From: a bacterium
GTDB taxonomy: Bacteria; Patescibacteria; JAEDAM01; Absconditabacterales; Absconditicoccaceae
Length of the DNA: 64,000 nucleotides
Assembly (NCBI GenBank): GCA_017442645.1
Contig: JAFRZH010000029.1
Span: 1-64,000, forward strand
Direction of reading: 5' to 3'
Below are positions 31,065-42,861 of the stretch, in pieces. The translations under genes were made by a program, and so were the position numbers. Below the pieces are notes generated by a model, which worked only from the letters and a program-made list of their open reading frames with translations, did no database searches and was not told where the DNA came from. Within the stretch, counting starts at the first letter, position 1, and each line of letters starts with the position of its first letter.

Positions 31065-32470
31065 TTAAGCTAAATTTTCAGCTCATCAATAGGTAATATG
31101 AATACCTACAGCGTGTCCATTAACAAGTTTTTTCCCAATCATTTCAACCAGATTTGCATCTCTTCGGTTATAAGAATGAGCAGAATATGCCCATTTAGGA
31201 GTACCTTTATAATAATCTGTTGGATCATAGAAAACATGATTTAACACCAAAGTATGTCTAATCATATTTTTTTATAATCTCCCGTCAGAGATATTTCATC
31301 ATCTGTGTTATTATTAATAAAAACAATATCTCCCCAACGAAGTGGACTACTTGCTCCTTTTTTATTATAGTAAGTATCCCATATACCTTGAGTTGTAACT
31401 TGTTCTGCATATCCTGAAGAAACTAAATAACGATATAAGTCAATAGCACCTCTCCAAGCAGGGGTTCCAGAAGAATATCCGTTTGAATAATAACGCCATG
31501 TTTTGTTTTGAGGTAAACCTCCTGCCGCTAAGCATTGTGATCCAAAATTAGCACAATCGCCATCTTCCCAATAGAAATAATCTTGACATGGGGAATAGGC
31601 ATATTCAAACGCATGTTCACAAGCAGCTCGGCGATCATACTTACCTCCTTTTTTCTTCTGTAACATAGTGATGGTAGATATTTCATCATAAGATACTGGT
31701 GGTCTTTCTAAAATATTTCCTAACCAATAATCTATCTCTTGATTTTTTATTGCATGAGCAAAATGCTCTTGATAAAATTCAGGATAATTATCATATACAT
31801 AGAGTTTCCACCCCTTCTCTAAATAAGGATCTTCAAATGCTTCGCATGCATATTCACCATTTACAATATAAAATCCATACTTTGCATTAGGATCTTTTTT
31901 AAATTGAAGAAGGATGGGATCACTTTTTTCTTTTCCATAAGAATTATATAATCTATATACCGTAAAAGCAACAAAAATGTATTCATCTTGTTCTCCGATA
32001 TGATCTGTAATAATATGGATTTTTTGAGTATTTTTAACTCTTTCTTCTCCTGAGAAATCATCAATAAGTAACTCTAAGATACTCCACTTAGAATACTCAG
32101 AATCAAACAATTCTGAATCCATAAGTTCAGGTGTTCTCTTATCAAAGTGATAAGTAAAAAAATCTCTGTATTCTCCACAAATAATATTTCCTATTTCTTG
32201 AATTTGTTTTAAATCTTCAAGAGTAAGAGTATTCTTTGTAAGATACTGATTTGCTTCTTCCAATTTTTCTGAAAGATAGTCATAATCATAACGACTTTCT
32301 ACCCATGGATGCAATAAACCATCATTCTTTGCCATTTCAGATGCAGATACTTCAGTTATTACACCTTGTTCTTGAACTGTGACGCCTTCTTTTTCTTGAC
32401 ATCCGCTTACCACGAATATCAATGCTACAAAGAAGATGAAAAGCATTTTTTTAACCTTTAATGAATTCAT
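31065..32470 (-). pseudogene. Lipoprotein with putative amidase (Amidase_6) domain, frameshifted, UGA-free
   Basis: From ATG 32470 (or 32446): lipobox VVSGC, then an N-terminal domain of about 250 residues. The amidase-type domain contains YSPCQDYFYWEDGDCANFGS and LRWGDIVFI. The frame breaks at the T7 run 31267-31273; one extra A on the coding strand restores IRHTLVLNHVF, AYSAHSYNRRD and VGIHITY. About thirty Gly codons, none UGA. The natural end after ITY is a tandem UGA UGA (31083-31088); read as Gly it runs on for seven residues to TAA 31065. This fits a recent standard-code origin. Cargo between tail C and uvrA. Confidence 0.78.
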
Positions 32471-32603
32471 TTTTTAACTTTTAAAATTTATAATTTTTGT
32501 TATTTTTCTCGTTTCTGTTGCCAAGTACAAGAGAACTCCGTTTTTCTTTTGAAGAATGATCAATTTCTTCTCAAAAACAGTTACAAAACATTTTGTGTTT
32601 TCC

Positions 32604-32630
32604 AATATACAAAAAAAAACAAAAAGTCAA
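32604..32630 (-). promoter_or_regulatory. Promoter for the amidase-type lipoprotein
   Basis: On the minus strand TTGACT, 15 bp, TATATT. Confidence 0.5.
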
Positions 32631-32705
32631 TACTTTTGTAATTAAGCTCTTGTAAAAGAAACTTACTACCTCTAATTTCTTGAATAATTTGCATAATCAA
32701 AAAAA

Positions 32706-32725
32706 GGACACGAATCAACGCATCC
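32706..32725 (-). terminator. uvrA terminator
   Basis: GGATGCG and CGTGTCC pair with G-U wobbles, followed by seven T on the minus strand. Copied downstream of tail B. Confidence 0.6.
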
Positions 32726-32733
32726 TCTCAAAA

Positions 32734-35700
32734 CTACTTCTCCTCAAATAACTCTCCATCCTCTAATCTTAATACATGATCAGCATACTTTAAAATACTC
32801 TTATCATGCTCGATCATCAAAATTGTATCTCCTCTTTCAAGGAAGACTTTCAAAACACGAAGCAATCTCTCAATATCTTGCATATGAAGTCCAACCGTTG
32901 GTTCATCAAGGAAATACACAGAATTTCCACGATATTCTTTCAAAAGATGTTTCACAAGTTTCAATCTCTGTGATTCTCCTCCTGAAAGCGTATGTGCAGA
33001 TTGTCCCATTTTGAGATATCCAAGTCCAATATCACAGAGTAATTGAAGTTCATCTCTGATAGGATCAATTTCTTCAAAGAAATCTAAAGCATCAGAAATA
33101 TACATATCCAAAACATCGGCTATCGTTTTTCCTCTTCGTTTTATCGAAAGAATTTCAGGCTTATATCTTTTTCCTTCACAAAGTTCACAATGGACATACG
33201 TATCAGGTAAAAACTGAAGTTCGATTTTCTTATATCCGTATCCATTACAAGCAGAACATGCTCCTTTTTCACTATTGAAACTAAAATAACTATTATTAAA
33301 TCCTAAATATTTTGCTTCACTGGTTCCTGCGAAAAGTAATCTAATTTTGTCAAACACACTGATAAATGTTGCCGGACAGCTTCTTGGAGATTTTCCGATG
33401 CTCGTCTGATCCACATAAATCGTATTTTTGATTTCTTCAGCTCCTTCGATTTTATCAACTCCTAAATCTTCATAAAATTCTTGAGTGGCAAGGTTTGCAT
33501 AATGATTGTATTCTTCTGTTCTCATCACCGGAGCAGAAAGGATTTCCTCTCGTGAAAGTCCTTGTTTCAACATTTGGAGTCTGATATAGGATTGAATGAA
33601 TTTTTCTTTTTCATTGAGGAAACGGTACAAAATATGATACATTAATGTTGTTTTTCAAGCCCCCGATCCTCAAGTAATCACGGTAAAACTTCCAATATTC
33701 AATTTGGTTGTAACATTTTGAAGGTTATTTTTATGAGCTTTGAGGATTTTGACTCGTTTATTGGTTGGACGATGAGAAAAATCAACGGAGATTTGTTTCT
33801 CTCCTCTCACATATTGTGCGGTTAAGCAGTCAGATTTTTGAAACTCTTCATAACTTCCAGAAAAAGTTACCTTTCCTCCAAAATCTCAAGCCCCCGGTCC
33901 AATCTCGATAATCCGATCCGAAGCCTTGATAAATTCTTCATTATGTTCCACCACGACAATAGTATTCCCCATCGTTTGCAATTTCTTGATCGAAGCGATC
34001 GTTTTTTGAATTTCCTTGGTATCAAGCCCAATCGTCGGTTCATCAAGCACATACACGATTCCAGTCAATTTATTTCCAAGCTGTTTTGCAAGGCGAAGCC
34101 TCTGAATTTCCCCACCAGAAAGCGTATCAATCGACCTAATCGTCATCAAATACGGCAGTCCAAGCTCGATTACCGTCTGCATTCTATCAAGAAGCGGTTT
34201 CGTAATTTTCTCAATCAGACTTTTTTCGTGTTTTGAAAAAGAAATAAAAATCTGAATGATCTCTTGCACTTCTTGTAACGGAATTTTCTGTAAATCCCAG
34301 ATATTAATTTTGAATTCTCCGTCATTGAACGGACGCACAATATCTAACTGCTCATTGGTGATAAAGAACTCTTTGAAATGAGGTAACGCCTCGATTTTCT
34401 TTTTCGCTTCTTTCGGAAACGTGAGGAAAACATACAAACTATCTTGTTTGAGTTTCGATCCAAAACATTCAGGACAAGGCTTCATATCGAGCATTGCCTG
34501 AAAATCTACCGTTAAAACTCCTTTTGCATATTGATCTTTGATGATTTCTTCGATTCCTCTATAGACCATTGTGGTCATTTTTCACGAGATCATCACTCTC
34601 ATATTTTCATTATCTCCATACACAACGGTGTGTAAAAACCACTCTGGTTGATCTTTCCAAGGTTTGTCTAAATCCATCGCATATTTCTCTGCCAATTTTC
34701 TCAAAATCTCTTGCCCAAGATTCGAATCTCTCCACGGAAGAATCGCATTTTTGAAAGCAGAATTCGGATCAATGATTTTATTATAGTCCACTTGAAGAAT
34801 CTCTCCAATTCCATTACAATGTTCACACGCTCCCTCCTGACGATTGGGAGAAAAATGCTTTGTTGTGAATTCAGGATAAACAATATTACAGTTCGGACAA
34901 AACATTTTATCAGTAAATCGTTGAAGAGAATCAGACTTTTTCTCTTTTTTTTCTTCTTCTTTTTCGGTTAAATTTTCTAATCCCTCCAAGGAAATATTAG
35001 ATCTTCCTCCTCTCTCAACTTTCGGTGTTTCTGACTCGGATTTTTTCGCACTTTCAGCTCTAAAAATTCCAAACTTCTTCTGACTTCCAAGAATTTTGAT
35101 AATATCCTCTTTCAACCTCGGAATCTTCATTTCATCAACCGTCACACGATCGAAAATTCCATATACTTTGAGCGGAAAATAATTCTGACTGACTACCGGA
35201 TCTTCCAAATAAAAATATTCAATCGGCTCTAATAACGCTTTCCCATTGAAAACTTTTTGCTTTTTTTTCGGAGTCGTCAAAAGTTCCTTGTCGGAAACTT
35301 CTTCTTCAGGTTCTCTCACCAATAAATACCTCGTAAATCCCTCACCTTTCTCCACTTTCGTTTTGTTGTTCTTCACAAATTTCTGGAGTTCATCAGCATT
35401 TTTCAGACTCGCAGTTTCCTTGAGAAGATAGACTTTTTCGCCTAAATACTCTTTCTGAATCTCATCCATAATCTGTTCCACCGTCTGTGGCCTAATCGGA
35501 TGCCCACACGAATGACAATAACAATCTCCCACTTTTGCGAAAAGAAGCCTCATATAATCATCAAGTTCCGTTAAGGTTCCTACCGTACTTCTGATATTTC
35601 CCCCTCTTTTATTCTGCTCAATCGCGATCGCTGGGGAAAGTCCAGAACAATAATCAATATCAGGTCTTTCTCAAAGATTAAAAAACTGACGAAGATAACT

Positions 35701-35964
35701 CGAAAGAGACTCAATATAACGGTATTGTCCTTCTTTATAGATTGTATCAAAGGCTAAAGAAGATTTTCCACTTCAAGAAACTCCCGTAATCGTCGTAATT
35801 TTCCCTTTTGGAAAGGAGATATTGATATTTTTGAGATTATTCGTTTTCACTCCTTCAAAAGTAATCATCGTAGGATCATCATTCATGGAAGAGAAAGAAG
35901 AAAGAGATGAAAAATCTGACTTTTCTAAGTCTTTTTGGATATTTTTCGTTGTTTTCTTTGGCAT
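32734..35964 (-). CDS. uvrA: Excinuclease ABC subunit A
   Basis: DNA-damage recognition ATPase of nucleotide excision repair. 1076 aa after joining four pieces across UGA glycines. Walker A of domain I is [13 protein letters not shown]. Walker A of domain II is TGGSGAGKTTL, where two of the glycines are UGA (about 33655-33685). Zinc-finger cysteines: [32 protein letters not shown] and [12 protein letters not shown] signatures LSGGE occur twice. It is about 130 aa longer than usual: an N-terminal Ser-rich extension and an acidic/Lys-rich insertion around residues 300-345 with KSDS. Its 3' end is copied three times downstream. Confidence 0.96.
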
Positions 35965-36103
35965 CGATGCTATTTGGAAATAAACCTTGAACTAAAAAGA
36001 GATTTTATTGATTAGAGAAAGAAAAACAAGGACATTCTAGCTAAGTTTAAAACTACGATTATTCAATTCTATACATTTTTACTATAACGATAATAGGAAA
36101 TCC

Positions 36104-36131
36104 TTGCATTTATTTTCCAAACACCTATAAA
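36104..36131 (+). promoter_or_regulatory. Promoter for luxS
   Basis: TTGCAT, 16 bp, TATAAA; 30 bases before the ATG. Confidence 0.65.
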
Positions 36132-36161
36132 TACATTAAATTTATCTTCTAAAAAAACACA

Positions 36162-36638
36162 ATGGAAAAAATTGCAAGTTTTCAAGTAGATCATACAAAA
36201 TTTTGAATTGGAATGTATATTTCAAGAATTGACGGAGACGTTATCACTTATGATATTAGAATGGTAAAACCTAACGGCTGAAACTATCTTACGCCTAGTT
36301 CACTTCATACGATCGAACATCTTTTCGCGACTTACGTCAGAAACTCTCAATACAGCAATAAAATCATCTATGTAGGACCTATGGGATGTCGCACTGGATT
36401 CTATTTTCTTACAAGAGACACACTCCCCCAAGCAGAAAGCATCCAACTTATCAAAGAAACATTCCAATTCATTGCAAACTATGAATGAGAAATTCCGGGG
36501 ACAACCATTGAAGAATGCGGGAACTATCTCGATCACGATTTAGCAACTGCAAAAAAAGAAGTACTTCCTCTACTAGAAGTATTACAAAATTATACCACTG
36601 AAATGCTCAATTATAAATGACATTTCGATAAAAATTAA
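36162..36638 (+). CDS. luxS: S-ribosylhomocysteine lyase (LuxS)
   Basis: Cleaves S-ribosylhomocysteine to homocysteine and DPD, the precursor of autoinducer-2. 158 aa, full length. [17 protein letters not shown] at the N-terminus has UGA as Gly. Metal ligands are in HTIEH (about residues 49-53), followed by [20 protein letters not shown] contains the catalytic Cys (about residue 76). The third metal ligand region is [11 protein letters not shown]. Four Gly are UGA. Whether it serves methyl-cycle detoxification or signalling cannot be told; no pfs gene is in the window. Monocistronic, with its own promoter and terminator. Confidence 0.95.
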
Positions 36639-36642
36639 AAAA

Positions 36643-36699
36643 GAAAAAAATCTGACTCTCCCTCACGAGCAAACACTCAACAGAGAATCAGATTTTTTT
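36643..36699. terminator. luxS terminator, AATCTGA / TCAGATT pair
   Basis: AAAAAAATCTGACTCTC (from 36647) pairs with GAGAATCAGATTTTTTT (to 36699). Also serves the converging exoprotein gene. Confidence 0.8.
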
Positions 36700-36723
36700 A
36701 CTATTTCAGTTTTCTCCTCTGTC

Positions 36724-39072
36724 CTATTTTTTTACTACTACAAATGCATCCATCACATCTCTTCCAGGAGCTGTAATTTCTTCACCATCAAAATACATAG
36801 CAGCAGATCATCCAGCATCCAATTGAATTGCATTATAACAGTCAAAATGTTGTTGAATATATTGTGCAAGTCCCATAAAACTTACATTATGCACTTTACC
36901 AAAATAAATCTTTTCATTATCTTGGGTACTACAAATAAATTGTTTAGTACCAGCTTGTCCTTGTTTAGCATCATTATTCATTTGAGTATTATTTGCAGAG
37001 ACATCTCTTCCATGATCTATCAAAGTATACATAGAAAGACCATATTTCATTTTTGAAAATTCGGAATTTACCCAACCATTAGTAGCATTATCCCAATATC
37101 TGGTACTATTGGTTGCAAGAATAGGAGTCCCATCTTCTGAAAATCAAAACATAGCTCTTGTTTCTCACAAATCATCTCCATAAACAGATCTCTTTTTTCC
37201 ATTCCAAAGAGCAATCATATCTGATGTTTTAGTATTATAAGCATCAAAAAAAGCACCATTAATCGCTGCAACGCCATTAACTTCTTCCATTAAGTTTTTT
37301 ACAGATTTGGGAGATTGTCCATTTTGAACCGCATTGACAATGACTTCATAATCTCCACCAAGTTGTACAACAAGTACATCATGAGAGTCAGTTGTTTCTC
37401 TTCAAATTTCTTCTACACTTTTATCATCATCAAAATCATCAACCTCAACGGTACAATATCTTGCTGTATCAGAATCATGTTCTGTATCCATCGTACAAAT
37501 CCATCGACATTGATTATCTCTACATCCCATAGCTGCTAAAAATCCATTAACACAGAAATTCTGATCATTATTTTTTTCATCCAAATGGAAAAAAGTTCTA
37601 GAATATTTACTCCAAGGTGCAGATGGAGCTCGAGAAACAAAGGAATCTCCAATAAGTCCTGCTTTATAGACAGTTTCTTTACTCGTAACCTCATACCCAT
37701 GTACTGTAGAAAGACATTCCGCTTCTTCGTTTTCATTCGTTTTTTCATCACTTTCAGACTTTTCTTCTTTTTTCTTCGCTTTTGATGAAGATGATACTCC
37801 ATTTTCTGCATCAAGAAGTTTTGCCGTTCTATAAAACATCACCGCTAATTCTCCTCTATTTGCTTCACCGTCAACTTTTGACCATTGAGCAACTTTTAAT
37901 CCTTCTGCAGAAATCCAATCAGATAAATTATCTCTACCATAATAATGCTGATACCAAGGGTTTTGAGTTTCATCAAGTTTTGCACGAACAATTCTCGTAA
38001 GAACGGCCAAAGCCTGGGCATTCGTAAGTTTAGCTTTTGGATCAAATTTTCCGTTATACCCATTAAAAAGTCCAATTTTACAAGACTGTACAATATTTTC
38101 CGTTAAAGTTTGATCAGCCGTAGTAAGATCAGAAAAAGTACAAGTAGCATCAGAATTTATTTCTTCATCTTTATCAAAAATATTTTCTGCTAATACTCCA
38201 AAAAATTTAGAAGCCTGTTCCCTATTGATAGAATTCTTTGCCATAAAAGAATCTGGATCATTATATCTTGTCATTCCATGATCATACATCCAAATAATTG
38301 ATTCTTGAAGCTCTTCTTGATAAGCACTATCATCTTCAATAACAACAAAAGCATCCATAACATTCCTTCCAGGACCAGCAATTTTTTCTCCCTCAAAATA
38401 AATAGCTGTAGAACCTCCAGCATCAAGCATAATAGCATTATAACAATTGAAATTATTCTGAACAGCATCCGCTAAACCTCTAAAATTCACATTATAAATT
38501 CTTCCAAAATAAACAGTTTTCCCATCAGAAGTACTACAGATAAACTCTTTTGTTCAAGCTTTACCTTGTTTTCCATCATTATTCATTTCACTATTACTTG
38601 CAGAGACATTTCTTCCATTAATAATTAATGCATGCATAGCAAGAGCATATTGAAACTTTGAAAAATCAGAATTATACCAACTTCCATTATTTCGACTTCT
38701 CGTAGCATTACTTGCTAGATCTGCAGTTCCTTCTTTTGTAAATCCAAATAAAGCTCTCGTATCTCCAAGATCATCCCCATATTTTGATCTTTTCTGACCA
38801 TTCCAAATTGCAATCATATCTGAAGACTGATACTTACTATAAGCATCAAAAAAAGCACCGTTAATAGCTGATACTCCCCCAACTTCATCCATCAATGTCT
38901 TTACAGATTTTGGAGACTGACCATTTTGAACAGCATTAACCACCATCTTATGAGTTCCATCAAGAGTAACTTTAATGACATCATAAGCAGAAGTTGTCAA
39001 TCTCTCTTGAGCAGAAAAAACAGTAGATACAAGAGAAAACAATGCAAATAAACTTAAAAAAATTTTTCTCAT
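36724..39072 (-). CDS. Exoprotein with two NAGPA (phosphodiester glycosidase) domains around an SLH-like region
   Basis: 782 aa in one frame when UGA is Gly (joins at 38554, 37402 and 36808). Signal peptide MRKIFLSLFALFSLVSTVFSA. NAGPA domain 1, about residues 22-255: GVSAINGAFFDAYS and MLDAGGSTAIYFEG. The middle, about 270-420, is SLH-like (SINREQASKFFGVL, LTNAQALAVLTRIV). A Ser/Lys/Glu linker and a Cys-rich segment follow. NAGPA domain 2: GVAAINGAFFDAYN and a second LDAGG-S motif. The two NAGPA domains are also similar in DNA, so they are an internal duplication. Probably cell-surface glycan hydrolysis or modification. Confidence 0.85.
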
Positions 39073-39276
39073 AGATACCAAAAAAAAGATAAAAAAGCTG
39101 AACATTTCTCTTGTTATGTTAAAAAAGAGAGAAGAATTCAACTTTCTTTTAAGAAAAATATCCTATAAATCAAGAAAAAGTCCAACAAAAAAATAAATTT
39201 TCTCAGGTATAAAACAAAACATATTTCTCCTAACTCCACTCAGTCTAAAAGATCAAAAAAAATTCCTTTCAAAAAT

Positions 39277-39304
39277 TTGAAAAAAAAAAAAAATGATTTA
39301 TAAT
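39277..39304 (+). promoter_or_regulatory. Promoter for the gene at 39347
   Basis: TTGAAA, 16 bp (almost all A), TATAAT. Confidence 0.7.
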
Positions 39305-39346
39305 TAGAATATAAATTTTAACACTTTTATTTATTAATCAAAAAAA

Positions 39347-39865
39347 ATGCAAATCAATACTGTATGAAATGGCTTCACACCAGATAAAAATAAAGAATCA
39401 GCTTTCAAATGACAATTAAACGAAGCTTTATCACAATCAAAAGAAGATAAAGAATCACAAAATCAAGAACTTAGACTCAAACTAGAAGAAATCTTAAAAC
39501 AATGCTATATAAAAAATTGAATCCGAACAGAAACTGAAACTCAAAAACAGCACATCCATAATATAATACATTATATGGATGAAGATTTTCTCCAAGAAGT
39601 AAAAAATCCAGAAGATCAATTAGCTTTTTTTATATTTATGGATAGTCTACATGCTTCAGATTTGGAACAATGTGGAAAACTTGCTAAAAATTGAAGTCTT
39701 AATCTAAGTAGTTCTAATATTAACGCATACCAAAAAGATTTTCAAGTATTTAAAGAAATATTAAAAGATTGTAATACTATTTTAAAACAATATTTTACAA
39801 AGAAACATACTGAACATATAACTTTAAGTGATGCTTATAAATCATTCATAACTTCTCATACATAA
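39347..39865 (+). CDS. Unknown soluble helical protein
   Basis: 172 aa with four UGA glycines. Mostly alpha-helical by composition, rich in Gln, Lys, Asn and Glu; no signal peptide or TM. The N-terminus QINTVGNGFTPDKNKESAF resembles short secreted or cytoskeletal leaders only loosely. No family recognised. It has a very good promoter and a shared terminator. Confidence 0.7.
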
Positions 39866-39910
39866 ATCATCTTTACTCACAAAAAATAATCTTCAACAAC
39901 AAAAAAGACA

Positions 39911-39958
39911 AAAAAAAATCTGACTCTCCCTCATGAACAGTCAGATTTTTCTATTTTT
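39911..39958. terminator. Bidirectional terminator at the end of the ATP synthase operon
   Basis: AAAAATCTGACT and AGTCAGATTTTT arms around a 14-16 nt loop, with A and T runs outside. Confidence 0.8.
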
Positions 39959-41398
<1,440 letters not shown>

Positions 41399-41482
41399 TA
41401 AGAAATATTATAGAATAAAAACAATACCTTATTCAAGTGAAACTTTTGCACCAACAATCTCTGTAATCTCTTGAGTAATTCT

Positions 41483-42319
41483 TCACTGACGAGTTTTATT
41501 ATATAACAGAGTAAGTTGTTCCATCAATTCTTTACAATTATCTTTCGCATTTTTCATCGCCATCATTCTAGAAGCATATTCCGTTGTTTTATTATGAAGT
41601 ACTGCTGAAAAAATAATAATACGAATCAAATTTTGTAAGAAATCAAATTTAAAAGTCTTTACATCAGGTTCTATCATCAAAAACTTATGTTCAATACTTT
41701 CCAAATGATCCAAAGATACTCCAATTTCATTCAAAAAGTTATTGAAAGAATTTTCATCAAGAGGATATAATTTAAATCTCGTCAAAACCTGAGAAATTAC
41801 ATTCTTGTAGAAATTGAAATAGACTTTTATTTTTGAATATTTTTTATCTTCGATTGCTTTAGCAATAAAAGCAGAAATCGGATCAACTTCACCGAGCAAA
41901 ACATTATCAGAGATCGTTGCAGACCCTACAACGTTTCGTCCATTAAGTACAAAATATTCCAATCCTTTTTTCCCAATTACAAACACATCTGCTTTATCTT
42001 TCATATGTCCATAATTTTTCTCCATTCTTTTGAAGATTCTCGAATTTACCGCACCACAAAGTCCTTTATCACCTGTAACCACTACAAGAAGTCTTTTTCC
42101 ATGAGGATCTCGTGAATCTTTATCATAATCGAAAAGATTAACTTCCTTTCTCACAATATTCACTACTTCCAAGAAACTCTGCAAGAATTCTTTATAAGAA
42201 CCAATGACTCCCTTTAATTTTTGAAGTTTTACGGTCGAAACAATTTCCAATGCTTTCACAATTTTTTGGAGATTGGTCGTTGCTTTAATTCTTGCCTTTA
42301 CTTGCCTAATATTTGCCAT
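41483..42319 (-). CDS. atpG: F-type ATP synthase gamma subunit
   Basis: Central rotor shaft, 278 aa from ATG 42319. N-terminal helix ANIRQVKARIKATTNLQKI and C-terminal helix with ASRMMAMKNAKDNCKELM, both conserved. Middle: VTGDKGLCGAVN. Preceded by atpC (21 bases) and followed by atpD. Confidence 0.96.
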   Translation of the reverse strand: MANIRQVKARIKATTNLQKIVKALEIVSTVKLQKLKGVIGSYKEFLQSFLEVVNIVRKEVNLFDYDKDSRDPHGKRLLVVVTGDKGLCGAVNSRIFKRMEKNYGHMKDKADVFVIGKKGLEYFVLNGRNVVGSATISDNVLLGEVDPISAFIAKAIEDKKYSKIKVYFNFYKNVISQVLTRFKLYPLDENSFNNFLNEIGVSLDHLESIEHKFLMIEPDVKTFKFDFLQNLIRIIIFSAVLHNKTTEYASRMMAMKNAKDNCKELMEQLTLLYNKTRQ

Positions 42320-42340
42320 TTTACCCAAAACAAATAAAAA

Positions 42341-42823
42341 TTATTGAGAAGTCTGATTCTTATGATTGTGTTTCTTGATTTTCAAGAGTTTAAGATCTGC
42401 TGTCAACTTTTGTAAATTCAAATATGCTTTCTCCATTTCCTCTTGATTTCCAGAAGCTCTAATCTGAGAAATCTTTGTCTCTAAATCCTGTTTCATTTTC
42501 TGAAGAGAATCTTCATCAGACGAAGGACTAACCGTTGCAGAAGCAACAAACATTACAATATTATTTCCATCCGTATAAAGAATTCCTTTTCCTACCGCAA
42601 TAGCAATTTTTTCATCTTCAAAAAGAAACTGAGAATCAGAAAGGACCTTACTTTCTCTCTTTTCAACAGGAGAAAATTTTACCAATCCAGGGAGAGAAAT
42701 GGAAGTTAAAGGATTATGGTGTGGCAAGATAGAGAGGATTCAAACTTTAGTAGGAACCTCTACTCCTTCAACCTCTCCATCAAATATCATTCCATGTACT
42801 GTATGTATTTTCAACCACATCAT
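42341..42823 (-). CDS. atpC: F-type ATP synthase epsilon subunit
   Basis: 160 aa from ATG 42823 (ATG 42820 equally possible). N-terminal beta sandwich: KIHTVHGMIFDGEVEGVEVPT, a UGA Gly, ILPHHNPLTSISLPGLV, then ILYTDGNNIVMFVASATV. The C-terminal helical pair ends in a Lys/His-rich tail. Its place between atpA and atpG differs from the common order in which it follows atpD. Confidence 0.88.
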
Positions 42824-42861
42824 GTAAAACACAAAATAAAAAGAACCACTGAAACTAATGA

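Noticed and set aside
31262..31280. Programmed ribosomal frameshift in the amidase lipoprotein
   Set aside because: There is a homopolymer but no stimulatory structure was evident, and the gene is foreign by codon use; decay or an indel error is simpler.
27334..32736. Interpretation of the uvrA tails as remnants of whole uvrA duplications
   Set aside because: No other uvrA sequence lies between them, all copies start at nearly the same point, and the cargo is unrelated; tail-only duplication fits better.
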